A stretch of 64,000 nt of DNA from Pseudomonadota bacterium (GTDB lineage: Bacteria > Myxococcota_A > UBA796 > SXON01). The stretch is from contig JAUXQH010000160.1 of NCBI GenBank assembly GCA_030685065.1, forward strand, positions 20,097-84,096. The letters are read 5' to 3'. The notes beneath the pieces were generated by a model. It did no database searches and was not told the DNA's origin. It saw nothing but the letters and a program-made list of their open reading frames with translations. The position numbers were made by a program, and so were the translations under genes. Positions 37,550-46,921 of the stretch are shown here, piece by piece (within the stretch, counting starts at the first letter, position 1; every line of letters starts with the position of its first letter).

Positions 37550-39028
37550 ATGTCCCAGGACAGCCCGATCACCCCCCGCGCGACCGACTACTCGCAGTGG
37601 TACCTCGACGTCATCAGCGCCGCGGGCCTCGCCGACTACTCGCCGGTCAAGGGCGCCATGGTCATCCGGCCGCACGGCTATGCCATGTGGGAGCACATGC
37701 GCGACGACCTGGACCGGCGGTTCAAGGACACCGGCCACGTCAACGCGTACTTTCCGCTCTTCATCCCCGTGTCGTTCCTCTCGAAGGAAGCGGAGCACGT
37801 CGAGGGCTTCGCCAAGGAGTGCGCCGTCGTGACGCACCACCGCCTGCGCGCGGCGGCGGGCGGCGGTGTCGAGCCCGACCCCGAGTCGAAGCTCGAGGAG
37901 CCCCTGGTCGTCCGGCCCACGTCCGAGACCATCATCTGGCACATGTACGGGCAGTGGATCCAGTCGTACCGGGACCTGCCGATCCTCATCAATCAATGGG
38001 CGAACGTCGTCCGTTGGGAGATGAAGACGCGCCTGTTCCTCCGCACGAGCGAGTTCCTGTGGCAGGAGGGCCACACCGCCCACGCCACCTCGGCCGAAGC
38101 CGTCGACGAGACGACCAAGATGCTCGGCGTCTACGCCGAGTTCGCCCGCGACATCCTCGCGCTTCCGGTCATCCCGGGCATGAAGAGCGCGTCCGAGCGC
38201 TTCGCCGGCGCCCTCGACACCTACTGCATCGAAGCGATGATGCAGAACGGCTGGGCACTCCAGGCGGGCACGTCCCACTTCCTCGGGCAGAACTTCGCGA
38301 AGGCGTTCGACGTGACCTTCCAGACCGCCGAGGGCACGCGCGAGCACGTGTGGGCCACCTCCTGGGGCGTGTCCACGCGGCTGATCGGCGCGGTCATCAT
38401 GGCCCACTCGGACGACACCGGGCTGGTCCTCCCCCCCGCCATCGCGCCGGTGCAGGTCGTCGTGACCCCCATCTGGAAGAGTGACGCCGAGAAGGCCGAC
38501 GTCATGGCCTTCTGCGACCAGGTCGTCCGCGCGCTCAAGCCCGCGGGCATCCGCGTCAAGCTCGACGATCGGGACATGAAGCCGGGCGCCAAGTACTACG
38601 AGTGGGAGCGCAAGGGCGTGCCCCTGCGCCTGGAGATCGGCCCCCGCGACGTGAAGCAGGCCTCGGTCTTCGCCGCGTCCCGCATGGGCGGCAAGAAGGA
38701 GACGATGCCGCTCGAGGGGCTCGCCGTGGCCGTGAAGGCCAAGCTCGACACGATCCAGACCGAGCTGTACGCGCGCGCCCTCGCCGCTCGCGACGCCCGC
38801 ACCTTCCGTCCCGACACCTACGACGCGATGAAGGAAGCTCTGGACGGCGGAGGATTCTTCCTCGTCCCCTGGCACGACGACGTCGCGAACGAGGCCAAGA
38901 TCAAGGAGGAGACCCGGGCCACGATCCGCTGCTACCCCATCGAAGGGCAGGATCAGATCGAGGGCAAGGCGTGCTTCTACTCGGGGCGCCCGGCGACCCA
39001 CATGGCGATCTTCGCTCGGGCCTACTGA
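37550..39028 (+). CDS. proS: Prolyl-tRNA synthetase, archaeal/eukaryal-like short type
   Basis: The 492-residue class II synthetase has motif 2 in FLRTSEFLWQEGHTAHAT, the proline-binding VRPTSETIIWHMYGQW and the HFLGQNFAKAFDV segment. It lacks the large editing insertion between motifs 2 and 3 found in classical bacterial ProS and ends with the C-terminal domain of the archaeal/eukaryal type (CFYSGRPATHMAIFARAY). It charges tRNA-Pro with proline in the cytoplasm. The ATG is preceded by GGAG at a spacing of 5 nt. Confidence 0.94.
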   Translation: MSQDSPITPRATDYSQWYLDVISAAGLADYSPVKGAMVIRPHGYAMWEHMRDDLDRRFKDTGHVNAYFPLFIPVSFLSKEAEHVEGFAKECAVVTHHRLRAAAGGGVEPDPESKLEEPLVVRPTSETIIWHMYGQWIQSYRDLPILINQWANVVRWEMKTRLFLRTSEFLWQEGHTAHATSAEAVDETTKMLGVYAEFARDILALPVIPGMKSASERFAGALDTYCIEAMMQNGWALQAGTSHFLGQNFAKAFDVTFQTAEGTREHVWATSWGVSTRLIGAVIMAHSDDTGLVLPPAIAPVQVVVTPIWKSDAEKADVMAFCDQVVRALKPAGIRVKLDDRDMKPGAKYYEWERKGVPLRLEIGPRDVKQASVFAASRMGGKKETMPLEGLAVAVKAKLDTIQTELYARALAARDARTFRPDTYDAMKEALDGGGFFLVPWHDDVANEAKIKEETRATIRCYPIEGQDQIEGKACFYSGRPATHMAIFARAY

Positions 39029-39034
39029 CCCGAC

Positions 39035-40732
39035 GTGGCGCACATCAGCGTCCACGACCTCCCGCGAGTACGTGATGTCGCGCTCGTCCTGGCCCACCAC
39101 GGGTTCGGTGAGCTCGCCCGCATCGTGGGCGTGGACACGAAGAACAGCGCGAGCGAGGCTCCGGTTGCGATGCGCATCCGGCTCGCGCTCGCCGACCTCG
39201 GGCCGACGTTCATCAAGCTCGGCCAGGTGTTGTCGGTGCGGCCGGACATCCTGCCGCAAGCCGTGCTCGAAGAGCTCGCGACGCTGCAGGACAATGCGCC
39301 CACCGTCGAGTTCGCCGCGATCCGGCTCCAGGTCGAGGAGGAGCTTCACGCGACGATCGAGGAGCTGTTCCTCAGCTTCGATCACGTCGCCGTCGCGAGC
39401 GCCTCCATCGCCCAGGTACACATCGCGATCCTGAAGGACGGGCGCGAGGTGGCCGTCAAGGTGCAGCGCCCGGGGATCGAGAAGACCCTCCGCAGCGATC
39501 TGCACATCCTCTACACGCTCGCGCGCCTGGTCGAAGGCCAGATCTCGGTGCCGGGCCTCTACACCCCGGTCGAGATCGTGCAGGAGTTCGAGACCGCCCT
39601 CGCCGGCGAGCTCGATTTTCTCCAGGAGGCCCGCGCGGCCGAGCGGTTCCGCGCCAATCACCTGGGCGTAGAGGGCGTGGCCGTCCCGGTAATCCACCGG
39701 GAATTCTGCACGCGCCGCGTGCTGGTCATGGAGCGCATGATCGGCCACAAGCTGAACGCCATCCCGGGGGGCTCCCCCGAGGGCCGCGCCGCGATGCGAC
39801 GCCTCATCGAGTCCTGGTACCTCCAGCTCTTCGAGCACGGCTTCTTCCACGGGGATCCGCACCCGGGCAACCTCATGGTCAAGGACGATGGCACGCTCGT
39901 CTTCCTCGACTTCGGGTTGACCGGCACGTTGACCGGGGAGATGCAGGACATGATGACCAGCGTCTTCACGGGCCTCGTCTTCAAGGACGCGGAGTCGGTC
40001 GCCCTCGCGATCTACCGAGCGGGCGCGACGCGCGAGCGCGTCGATCTCAAGGCGTTCCGCGGAGAAGTGCAGCGCCTGATGCAGAAGTACGACGGGGCCT
40101 CGCTCTCGCAGCTCTCCACGAGCAGCTCGCTCACGGAGTTCATCGAGATCGCCGGGCGCTACCGGATCCAGCTTCCGCGCGAGTTCGCGGTCATCGCGCG
40201 GGCCACCAGCATCGTCGACGGCATCGCCAAGCGCCTCCTCCCCGACGAGGACATCGTCGCCGAGGTGCGCCCCTTCGCGCAGCGGCTCGTCGCCCACCGC
40301 TTCGGCCCCGAGCGCCTCGGCGCGGACGCCTTCCGCGTGCTCCAACACGCGCAGGCCGCCTTCCGCGACGTCCCCACGCAGGCCAACCAGCTGCTGCTCG
40401 ACCTGGAGCGTGGGCGCATCGCGATCACGGCGAAGGACCCGGAGGCCGAGGAGCTCCGGATGGAAATTCGGCATGCCGCCATCCGAATCTCCCTGGCCCT
40501 GTGCGCCCTGGCGCTCCTCATCAGCGGCTCGGTGTTGATCGCGCCATGGGCGCCGGCGCCGTGGGGAGTGCCGCTGCTCGCGATCTCGGGCTTCGGCGTT
40601 TGTGGCGTGGCCTCCATCATGTTCTTCGGCCTCGCGGTGCACTGGCTGTTCGCGACGCGCTTCCATCCCCGGGATTGGCGGCGTCGGGCCGTGGCGGTCG
40701 TGCGCTTCTTCGTGGGCGAGCGACCATCGTAA
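39035..40732 (+). CDS. ABC1/UbiB-family atypical kinase
   Basis: The 565-residue protein has the UbiB/ADCK features: the KxGQ-type motif GPTFIKLGQVLSVRPDILP, the Ala-rich loop ASASIAQVHIA, the ATP-binding Lys in EVAVKVQRPG, the catalytic FFHGDPHPGNLMV and metal-binding FLDFG. Two C-terminal TM helices (residues ~493-545) anchor it in the membrane. UbiB proteins support ubiquinone or other isoprenoid-lipid metabolism. The GTG start lies 6 bp after the proS stop, so the genes are probably co-transcribed. Confidence 0.9.
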   Translation: MAHISVHDLPRVRDVALVLAHHGFGELARIVGVDTKNSASEAPVAMRIRLALADLGPTFIKLGQVLSVRPDILPQAVLEELATLQDNAPTVEFAAIRLQVEEELHATIEELFLSFDHVAVASASIAQVHIAILKDGREVAVKVQRPGIEKTLRSDLHILYTLARLVEGQISVPGLYTPVEIVQEFETALAGELDFLQEARAAERFRANHLGVEGVAVPVIHREFCTRRVLVMERMIGHKLNAIPGGSPEGRAAMRRLIESWYLQLFEHGFFHGDPHPGNLMVKDDGTLVFLDFGLTGTLTGEMQDMMTSVFTGLVFKDAESVALAIYRAGATRERVDLKAFRGEVQRLMQKYDGASLSQLSTSSSLTEFIEIAGRYRIQLPREFAVIARATSIVDGIAKRLLPDEDIVAEVRPFAQRLVAHRFGPERLGADAFRVLQHAQAAFRDVPTQANQLLLDLERGRIAITAKDPEAEELRMEIRHAAIRISLALCALALLISGSVLIAPWAPAPWGVPLLAISGFGVCGVASIMFFGLAVHWLFATRFHPRDWRRRAVAVVRFFVGERPS

Positions 40733-40756
40733 GCCTGCCCTGTCGACCGGCCGGCG

Positions 40757-40786
40757 TTGAGCGCAGGCTCACCGACGTGGTAGCAT
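40757..40786 (+). promoter_or_regulatory. Candidate sigma70-type promoter for the pseudokinase-FGE gene
   Basis: TTGAGC (40757-40762) and TAGCAT (40781-40786) are 18 bp apart and each matches its consensus at 4 of 6 positions. The GTG start at 40823 has GGAG 5 nt upstream, which would leave a leader of about 30 nt. Confidence 0.4.
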
Positions 40787-40822
40787 CCCCCCCATCCCTG
40801 CTCACTGTCCGAAGGAGCCTCC

Positions 40823-42649
40823 GTGTCCGCACCGCAGCTACAGCTCAGGCAGGGCGACGTCCTGGCGAAGAAGTACGAGATCGACGCCGCGCTCGGCTCC
40901 GGTCCCCACGGCTCCTCGTACCTCGCACGCGCCCTCTCCTCGCCGAAGAAGTTCGTGATCAAGGCGCTCTCCGGCCCGGCAGCGTCCGACGCCGCCGCGG
41001 CGGCCCTCGTGCAGCGGACGAACGACATCGTGTCCGACGGGCTCGTGCGCATCGCGGACACCGGTGAGCACCTCGGCCATCGGTGGATGGCCTACGAGTA
41101 CGTCGAGGGCGAGTCGCTCCGGCGCCTCCTCGACGAATACGCGGGCCAGCGCAAGGCGTTCACCCTCCAGGAAGCCGCGCAGATCATCGTCAAGATCCTC
41201 GAGGCGATGGACGCCGCACACCAGGGAGGCCTGCTCCACCGCCATCTGAAGCCCTCGAACGTGATCATCCAGTCGCGCGCCGTCGGCCCGGGTCAGGGCA
41301 AGGTCGTCCGCACCGTTCGCATCACCGGCCTCGGCTACTCCGAGCTGGTGCATCCCGGCGTGCTCCAAGAGGCGGCGACCGACCACCCCTTCGGCGGCTA
41401 CATGGCGCCCGAGCTCTCCTCCCCGTCGACCGGCGGAACGCGCCAGGCGGACGTGTACTCGGCCGGCGTGATGCTCTACGAGCTGCTCTGCGGGCAGACC
41501 CCCATGGGCACCTACCTCTCGCCCACCCAGATCCGGGACGATCTCCCGAAGCACGTCGACGACATCGTCGATCTCGCCCTCGCGTCGAACTCCGAGGATC
41601 GCTACCCGACCGCGCGCGACATGATCAACGACGTGCAGCGCAGCTTCCAGGACGACGACAAGCCGGTGGCCGGCATCTCCAAGCGGACGCTGGCGTTCGT
41701 GATCGGGGGCACCCTCGCCCTCGTGGCCGTGGCGGCCATGGTCCTGATGGTCTTCGATCCGGACTCCGGCAACCGCCGCAAGGATGAGCAGCTCCGGGCC
41801 CAGGTGGTGCGGGAGAACCCCATCCCCCCCGAGGACGTGATCCGCCAGAAGCTCGTGGGCCACGAGGACATGGTCTACGTCCCGAAGGGTACCTTCCTTC
41901 CGGGGCGCATGAACACGGAGGACGGCCGCACCGCCTCCGCCAAGGAGCCGCTCGCGTCGAAGCAGGCGATCGACGCCTTCTACATCGACCGCTTCGAATG
42001 GGACAATCAGAAGGGCGGGCACGCCTTCGTGAACGTCCCCTACGACAAGGCGCAGGCGTTCTGCGAGTCCGCCGGCAAGCGGCTCTGCACCGCGAACGAG
42101 TGGGAACGCGCCTGCAAGGGCCCGGAGAACCGCATCTATTCCTACGGTGACACCTTCGTCCCGGAGACCTGCGGGGCGGACGTGTCGACCGACGCCAATC
42201 GTGACCAGCGCGCCGACGCCACCGCCGGGCAGTCGGAGGCGTGCCACAGCGGCTTCGGCGTCTACGACCTCTCGGGCGGCGCCCGCGAGTGGACCAGCTC
42301 TGTCGGCTCCAGCAACGAGCGCTTCCGGATCCTCAAGGGCGGCAAGGCGGGCGAGCCGGTCAAGGGCAGCCGCTGCGCGTACGTCGAGGAGCGCTCGATG
42401 GCGCTGACCGACCGTCAGATCGGCTTCCGGTGCTGCCTCTCCGACGCGGCGACCGCGAGCGTTCCGCCGGCCGGAGATGGCACCGCGGGAGCAGGTGGCG
42501 ACGTTGTCCCTGCCGGTACGGTCGATCCTGGGGCCGCTGGCGCCGGGGATCCCGCGGCCCCCGCTCCCGCCGTTGCGCCCGGAGTGGTTCCTGACGGCAC
42601 GGTTGCCCCCGCCGGCACCGCTGCTCCCGCGCTCACCCCGCCGACCTGA
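40823..42649 (+). CDS. Membrane pseudokinase fused to a formylglycine-generating-enzyme (FGE) domain
   Basis: The 608-residue protein opens with a Ser/Thr-kinase-like domain (15-275): glycine loop LGSGPHGSSY, Lys47 in FVIKAL, and APE in GGYMAPELSS. The catalytic loop reads HRHLKPSN, so the HRD Asp is His141, and the DFG Asp is Gly169 (ITGLGYSEL). It is therefore probably catalytically dead. A TM helix (289-311) separates it from an extracytoplasmic FGE-sulfatase-type domain (~349-457; MVYVPKGTFLPG, AGKRLCTANEWERACKGP, GAREWTSSVG, IGFRCC). A Pro/Ala/Gly/Thr tail ends the protein. The FGE fold can oxidise Cys or serve as a binding module. A signalling or scaffold role across the membrane is inferred. 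Confidence 0.85.
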   Translation: MSAPQLQLRQGDVLAKKYEIDAALGSGPHGSSYLARALSSPKKFVIKALSGPAASDAAAAALVQRTNDIVSDGLVRIADTGEHLGHRWMAYEYVEGESLRRLLDEYAGQRKAFTLQEAAQIIVKILEAMDAAHQGGLLHRHLKPSNVIIQSRAVGPGQGKVVRTVRITGLGYSELVHPGVLQEAATDHPFGGYMAPELSSPSTGGTRQADVYSAGVMLYELLCGQTPMGTYLSPTQIRDDLPKHVDDIVDLALASNSEDRYPTARDMINDVQRSFQDDDKPVAGISKRTLAFVIGGTLALVAVAAMVLMVFDPDSGNRRKDEQLRAQVVRENPIPPEDVIRQKLVGHEDMVYVPKGTFLPGRMNTEDGRTASAKEPLASKQAIDAFYIDRFEWDNQKGGHAFVNVPYDKAQAFCESAGKRLCTANEWERACKGPENRIYSYGDTFVPETCGADVSTDANRDQRADATAGQSEACHSGFGVYDLSGGAREWTSSVGSSNERFRILKGGKAGEPVKGSRCAYVEERSMALTDRQIGFRCCLSDAATASVPPAGDGTAGAGGDVVPAGTVDPGAAGAGDPAAPAPAVAPGVVPDGTVAPAGTAAPALTPPT

Positions 42650-42724
42650 TCCGGCAGGGCTCGTAGGGTTCGTAGAGGGGTTCGGCCTTCTCGACGGAGT
42701 GGCCCCGGGCGGGGCTCCTCCCCC

Positions 42725-43546
42725 CTACCTTGCCGGCGGAGGCCCGTCGGCGACGGCGTCATCCGGAAGCGCCTGGTGGCGCTCTCGCCATGCGGCACCC
42801 GCCTGTTGGAGCTCGCGCCGCACAATCTGGTACACGCCCGGATCGTAGGTGAGCGCCGTGTGGCCCACGCCCTGGACCGGCCGGTTGTAGAGCGACGTTT
42901 CGCCCGCGCGGGGCACGAGCACCGAGGACCACCACGGGCAGACCAGATCGTGGCGGCTGTACACGCTCACGAGGGGCACCTCGCCCGGGAAGGGATCCTC
43001 GCGCAGGCGGCGCACGAACGACGAGTTGGGGAGCAGATCGTAGGGGCTTCGGGACAGCACGCCGGCCCCCATGAGCCACACCCCGATCGCGGCCGTCGGC
43101 GTGCCGTGATGCGGCGTGCCGAGGGTGATGAGCGACTTGACCCGGCTCACCCCGCCGAAGTGCTGCACGTACTCCCGGGCGATGAGGCCGCCCTTGCTGT
43201 GCCCGAGGATGTGGAAGCTCTGAAGACCGGTGCGCGTGCAGATGCGCTCCAGCTTCTCCGCGATGTGCTCCGCGAGCTGCTGCGGGCGCTCGGTGTTGAA
43301 GCGCGCGAACAGGCCGCCGAGGTCGAAGCTGAACACGCCGAAGCCGTCGTACCGGAGCCGGTCCTCCATGACCTCCCAGACGTTGCGGGTCTGGAAGAAG
43401 CCGTGAAGGAGCAGCACCGCTTCTTCCTGCTGGGCGAAATCGTCCCGACGGACAACCCGGTTGCCGCGGCCATAGACCTTTCGGATGCTCCCGAGCTGGT
43501 CGCGCAGCGCACGATAGAGGCGGCGAGGAGAGGTCGGCGTGTTCAC
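42725..43546 (-). CDS. Alpha/beta-hydrolase, lipase/PGAP1-like
   Basis: The 273-residue protein has the oxyanion segment AVLLLHGFFQTRNVWEVM, the nucleophile elbow GHSKGG, and a later LVSVYSRHDLVCPWW with the likely acid Asp and a VGHTALTYDP His. The strand after the elbow, SLITLGTPHHGT, is typical of lipases and PGAP1-like esterases. No signal peptide is seen. Two consecutive GTG codons could start it; the second (43546) has AAGGGGG at a better spacing. Substrate unknown; an acyl ester is likely. Confidence 0.82.
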   Translation of the reverse strand: MNTPTSPRRLYRALRDQLGSIRKVYGRGNRVVRRDDFAQQEEAVLLLHGFFQTRNVWEVMEDRLRYDGFGVFSFDLGGLFARFNTERPQQLAEHIAEKLERICTRTGLQSFHILGHSKGGLIAREYVQHFGGVSRVKSLITLGTPHHGTPTAAIGVWLMGAGVLSRSPYDLLPNSSFVRRLREDPFPGEVPLVSVYSRHDLVCPWWSSVLVPRAGETSLYNRPVQGVGHTALTYDPGVYQIVRRELQQAGAAWRERHQALPDDAVADGPPPAR

Positions 43547-43597
43547 CACGGGCCCCCTTATCACCGTGCTACGGTGGCCGGAGAGAGTGGAGTCGTG

Positions 43598-44143
43598 ATG
43601 CTGCGTGCGTTTCCAGGACTGGTCTTTCCCGCTGTCCTCCCGCTGGCCCTTGCCCTGCTGAGCGCGGCGTGCACCGGCGAGGCCAAGGACACGGGGAGCG
43701 ACGCTCCGCCCATCAACCAGGACGACACGTCGGTCGTGACGTGTGCGGGCACCGCGCCGGTGGCGTCCGAGCTCGTCGTCGAAAACTACGGTCTCTACCC
43801 CTTCGAGGACGGCGACGCGCCAGCCCTCAAGGTCGCGGCCACCGGCACGGATGACGACGGCGATCTGCACCGCATGGACCTCGTGGTCTGGTGGGACGAC
43901 GTGGTGGACGGCGCGGTCGACACCAGCGGAGAAGGCACCACCTCCGGCATCATCGCGATGGATCCCGATCCCTGCGGCACCTTCGCGGCCACCTACGCGC
44001 TGCTCTTCGAGGTGGACGGCATCCGCTTCGACTACGCCACCGCCTACGAGTTCGCGGCCGAGGTCTACGACGACGCCGGATTGGTCTCTGGCCAGATCGT
44101 GGCCGACGGCGTGACGCCCAACATGGATGGGTCGGACGGGTAG
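43598..44143 (+). CDS. Small acidic lipoprotein
   Basis: The 181-residue precursor has signal peptide ending PLALALLSAAC (lipobox SAAC). The mature part is acidic, begins with an Asp/Thr/Gly-rich stretch and then a globular domain with two Cys (VVTCAGTAP, DPDPCGTF). No family is recognised. It is divergent from the lipase gene. Envelope location is inferred. Confidence 0.68.
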   Translation: MLRAFPGLVFPAVLPLALALLSAACTGEAKDTGSDAPPINQDDTSVVTCAGTAPVASELVVENYGLYPFEDGDAPALKVAATGTDDDGDLHRMDLVVWWDDVVDGAVDTSGEGTTSGIIAMDPDPCGTFAATYALLFEVDGIRFDYATAYEFAAEVYDDAGLVSGQIVADGVTPNMDGSDG

Positions 44144-44231
44144 TCCAGTTCTCGCTCGAACTGTCCCCTTGGCGGGTTAGCTGGGCCCCCCGGGTCCCCT
44201 GTCGGGACCGGCCTCCGCGGAGCCCCGACCC

Positions 44232-45236
44232 ATGAAAGACGCGTACAAGGCGGCCGGTGTCGACATCGAGGCCGGCGATGAAGTAGTCGACCGCATCAAG
44301 CGTCACGTCCGGAGCACCTACCGCCCCGGCGTGGTCGGGGACATCGGCGGGTTCGGTGGGCTCTTCTCGCTGATGGGGCGTTACCGGGATCCGCTCCTGG
44401 TCAGCGGCACCGACGGCGTGGGTACCAAGCTCCTGCTCGCGCAGCGCCTCCAGAAGCACGACACCATCGGCGTCGATCTGGTCGCGATGTGCGTGAACGA
44501 CGTCGTCGTGTGCGGCGCCGAGCCCCTCTTCTTCCTCGACTACTTCGCCACGGGCAAGCTTCGGCCGGCCGAGGCCGAGCAGGTCGTGGCCGGCATCGCG
44601 GATGGCTGTCGGCAAGCCGGCTGCGCGCTCATCGGCGGAGAGACCGCCGAGATGCCGGGCATGTACGCGCCGGGCCACTATGACCTCGCCGGGTTCTGCG
44701 TGGGCGCGGTCGAGCGCGACCAGATGCTCGACGGGACGCGCATCCAGGCAGGCGACGCCCTGGTCGGGCTCCCCTCCTCCGGCGTGCACAGCAACGGGTT
44801 CTCGCTGGTGCGCCACCTCCTCGACGCGCTCCCGATGGACCAGGATGACTGGGGCCTCGGCGCGCCCCTCGGGGAGGTGCTGATGCGCCCGACCCGCATC
44901 TACGTCAAGGAGCTGCTCGACCTGCGCACCCGCTACGATCTGCTGGGGATGGCCCACATCACGGGCGGCGGCTTCACCGGCAACGTGCCGCGCGTGCTCC
45001 CCCCGGGGCTCGGCGCCCGCATCGAGAAGGGCAGCTGGCCCGTGCTCCCGATCTTCGAGCTCCTCCGGGCGCAGGGCAAGCTCTCCGACGACGAGATGTA
45101 CCGCACGTTCAACAACTGCATCGGCATGGTCGTGGTCGTGCGTCCCGACGTGGCGGACGCCTTCGCGGCCGAGGCCGGCGGCTTCCGCATGGGAAGCGTC
45201 GTCGAGGACGCGGCACAGGAAGCGGTGGTGGTGTGA
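44232..45236 (+). CDS. purM: Phosphoribosylformylglycinamidine cyclo-ligase
   Basis: The 334-residue enzyme has YKAAGVDIEAGDEVVDRIK, the family signature LLVSGTDGVGTKLLLAQ, GVDLVAMCVNDVVVCGAEP, ALIGGETAEMPGMY and AHITGGGFTGNVPRVLP. PurM closes the imidazole ring of AIR, step five of de novo purine synthesis, in the cytoplasm. purN overlaps its end by 4 bp. A GGTTAG sequence lies about 50 nt upstream and might be part of a promoter. Confidence 0.95.
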   Translation: MKDAYKAAGVDIEAGDEVVDRIKRHVRSTYRPGVVGDIGGFGGLFSLMGRYRDPLLVSGTDGVGTKLLLAQRLQKHDTIGVDLVAMCVNDVVVCGAEPLFFLDYFATGKLRPAEAEQVVAGIADGCRQAGCALIGGETAEMPGMYAPGHYDLAGFCVGAVERDQMLDGTRIQAGDALVGLPSSGVHSNGFSLVRHLLDALPMDQDDWGLGAPLGEVLMRPTRIYVKELLDLRTRYDLLGMAHITGGGFTGNVPRVLPPGLGARIEKGSWPVLPIFELLRAQGKLSDDEMYRTFNNCIGMVVVVRPDVADAFAAEAGGFRMGSVVEDAAQEAVVV

Positions 45237-45886
45237 GCGTCGCGAGCCCGGCCGGCCGGGTTCGTGTCGGCGTGCTCGTGTCGGGGAGCGGGAGCAACCT
45301 GCAGGCCCTGCTCGACGCGGCGGCCGATCCTGCCTATCCCGCCGAGATCACAAGGGTCATCGCCAACGTGCCGGGGGTGTACGCCCTCGAGCGCGCCGCG
45401 GCCGCGGGCGTCCCGACCGCCGTGATCCCGCACCAGGGCCGCACCCGCGCGTCCTTCGAGGCCGAGCTCCTCGCGTCGCTCGCGGATGTCGAGTGGGTGT
45501 GCCTCGCCGGCTTCATGCGGGTGCTCACGCCGTCGTTCCTCGACGCGTTCCCGAGCCGCGTGCTCAACGTCCACCCGGCCCTCCTTCCCGCGTTCCCCGG
45601 CACACACGGGCCCCGCCAGGCGCTCGAGTACGGGGCCGTGCAGGCCGGGGCCACCGTGCACCTGGTCGACGCCGGCGTCGACACCGGCCCCATCGTGGCG
45701 CAGGGCAGCGTGGCGGTTCGGGAGGACGACACCGAGGCCACCCTCGCCGCGCGCATTCTCGGGCTCGAGCATCGCCTGTACCCGATGGCCCTCCGATGGG
45801 CGGCCGAGGGGCGCATCACGATCGAGGGCCGGCGCGCGCGGATCGCGCTGGGATCGGGCGAGCGGCGCTGGCTCGTCGAGAGCTAG
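45233..45886 (+). CDS. purN: Phosphoribosylglycinamide formyltransferase
   Basis: The 217-residue enzyme has VLVSGSGSNLQALLDA, LAGFMRVLTPSFL, the formyl-THF site RVLNVHPALLPAFPG with the catalytic Asn-His, and VDAGVDTGPIVAQ with the catalytic Asp. PurN uses 10-formyl-THF to make FGAR, step three of purine synthesis. The GTG start is in the GTGA overlap with the purM stop, so translation is coupled. Confidence 0.94.
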   Translation: MSVASPAGRVRVGVLVSGSGSNLQALLDAAADPAYPAEITRVIANVPGVYALERAAAAGVPTAVIPHQGRTRASFEAELLASLADVEWVCLAGFMRVLTPSFLDAFPSRVLNVHPALLPAFPGTHGPRQALEYGAVQAGATVHLVDAGVDTGPIVAQGSVAVREDDTEATLAARILGLEHRLYPMALRWAAEGRITIEGRRARIALGSGERRWLVES

Positions 45887-45967
45887 CGGATCGCCGAGCA
45901 GAGAAGGCGAGTAGAGAACCTGCGCGGGCGCGGGCCCCGCGTGCTACCTGCCGCGCCGGAGTCCCCA

Positions 45968-46354
45968 ATGCGCCAAGACAACATCATCCGTGTGACCCAG
46001 ATCGATGACGCACCCGACGACGAGGGGAACGACGCCGTCGTCGCCGCCTGGCCCCAGCTGGCCGAGGCCGCTGGAAAGGGCACGGCGTTCGCGTCCGTGA
46101 CCTACATCGTCGACGAGACAGTCGACGAGGACGACCAGCCGTTCACCTACCGCGGCTTGGACCTCGTCCTCCCCAAGGGCTACCTCAAGAAGGAAGACCA
46201 GCTCCTCGCCGAGCTCAACACGCTGGCGGACGCGCTGCTCGAGCTCGCGGGCACGACGCACGCGATGTTCGCGATCGAGCGCGACGACGTGTCCATCGAG
46301 ATCAGCGACGAAGACGGCTACGACAAGGAAGAGCTCGCCGACCTGCTGGAGTAG
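45968..46354 (+). CDS. Small acidic protein of unknown function
   Basis: A 128-residue acidic protein (MRQDNIIRVTQIDDAPDDEG). It is rich in Asp and Glu, has no signal peptide or TM helix, and shows no motif that I know. The start at 45968 is favoured over an in-frame ATG at 45941 because GGAG lies 6 nt upstream. It follows purN by 81 bp in the same direction. Confidence 0.6.
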   Translation: MRQDNIIRVTQIDDAPDDEGNDAVVAAWPQLAEAAGKGTAFASVTYIVDETVDEDDQPFTYRGLDLVLPKGYLKKEDQLLAELNTLADALLELAGTTHAMFAIERDDVSIEISDEDGYDKEELADLLE

Positions 46355-46484
46355 GCCGTCGCACGGGGAGGCCCGACTCCCCGGCCATCGGCGCTGCCCA
46401 CGGGGCCGGACGCCGGGTGGCCGCGCAGGCGAGGCCGCCCGGCAGAGCCCCGCGTGGCCGAAGCCCAGCGCGGCCGAAGCCCAG

Positions 46485-46823
46485 CTACATCGCGCGCTTC
46501 GGCGCGGCGGGCGGATGTTCCTTCGCCACGTAGTCGTTCGTGTAGTACGCGCCGCCCTCCGCGGGGCGAAACGGCGAGTCCTTGCGCACGTACACTTCGT
46601 CGCGAATGAAGGCGGTCAGGAGCTGCCGGCCCGGCAGGCCGTGCTTCAGCCACCGTTCGCGGATGCGGCGGTAGACCACCTCTTCGTCTTCCTTCTCCGC
46701 GCCGACCAGCTTGCGCAGCGACACGTCGAGGTAGGTCGCCTGCTCGGGGGTGAGCTGGGCGTTGAAGGGGACCTGGGCGTCTTCGAAGACTTCGGCGAGC
46801 CAATCGAGGTAGGCAGCGGGCAT
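46485..46823 (-). CDS. Small soluble protein of unknown function
   Basis: A 112-residue protein starting MPAAYLDWLAEVFEDAQVPF; mostly helical and charged, with VYRRIRERWLKHGLPGRQLL and a YVAKEHPP segment near the end. No family recognised. GAGGAG lies just before the ATG, which is why the longer reading upstream is not used. It may form a pair with the glucosaminidase gene upstream (98 bp). The gap between this gene's stop and the one to its left (46355-46484) holds a 16-bp tandem duplication around GGCCGAAGCCCAGC. Confidence 0.55.
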   Translation of the reverse strand: MPAAYLDWLAEVFEDAQVPFNAQLTPEQATYLDVSLRKLVGAEKEDEEVVYRRIRERWLKHGLPGRQLLTAFIRDEVYVRKDSPFRPAEGGAYYTNDYVAKEHPPAAPKRAM

Positions 46824-46921
46824 GGAGCTCCTCGCGGGGCGAGTAGCTATCGCGCCTCCGGGCCCGAGGCGAGCGTGAACGCCCAGAGCACGAACGAGGC
46901 CCACGAACGGAGGCGCCGCGC

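Noticed and set aside
37460..40666. Minus-strand open frame spanning proS and the UbiB gene
   Set aside because: It mirrors two conserved genes and has no recognisable domain.
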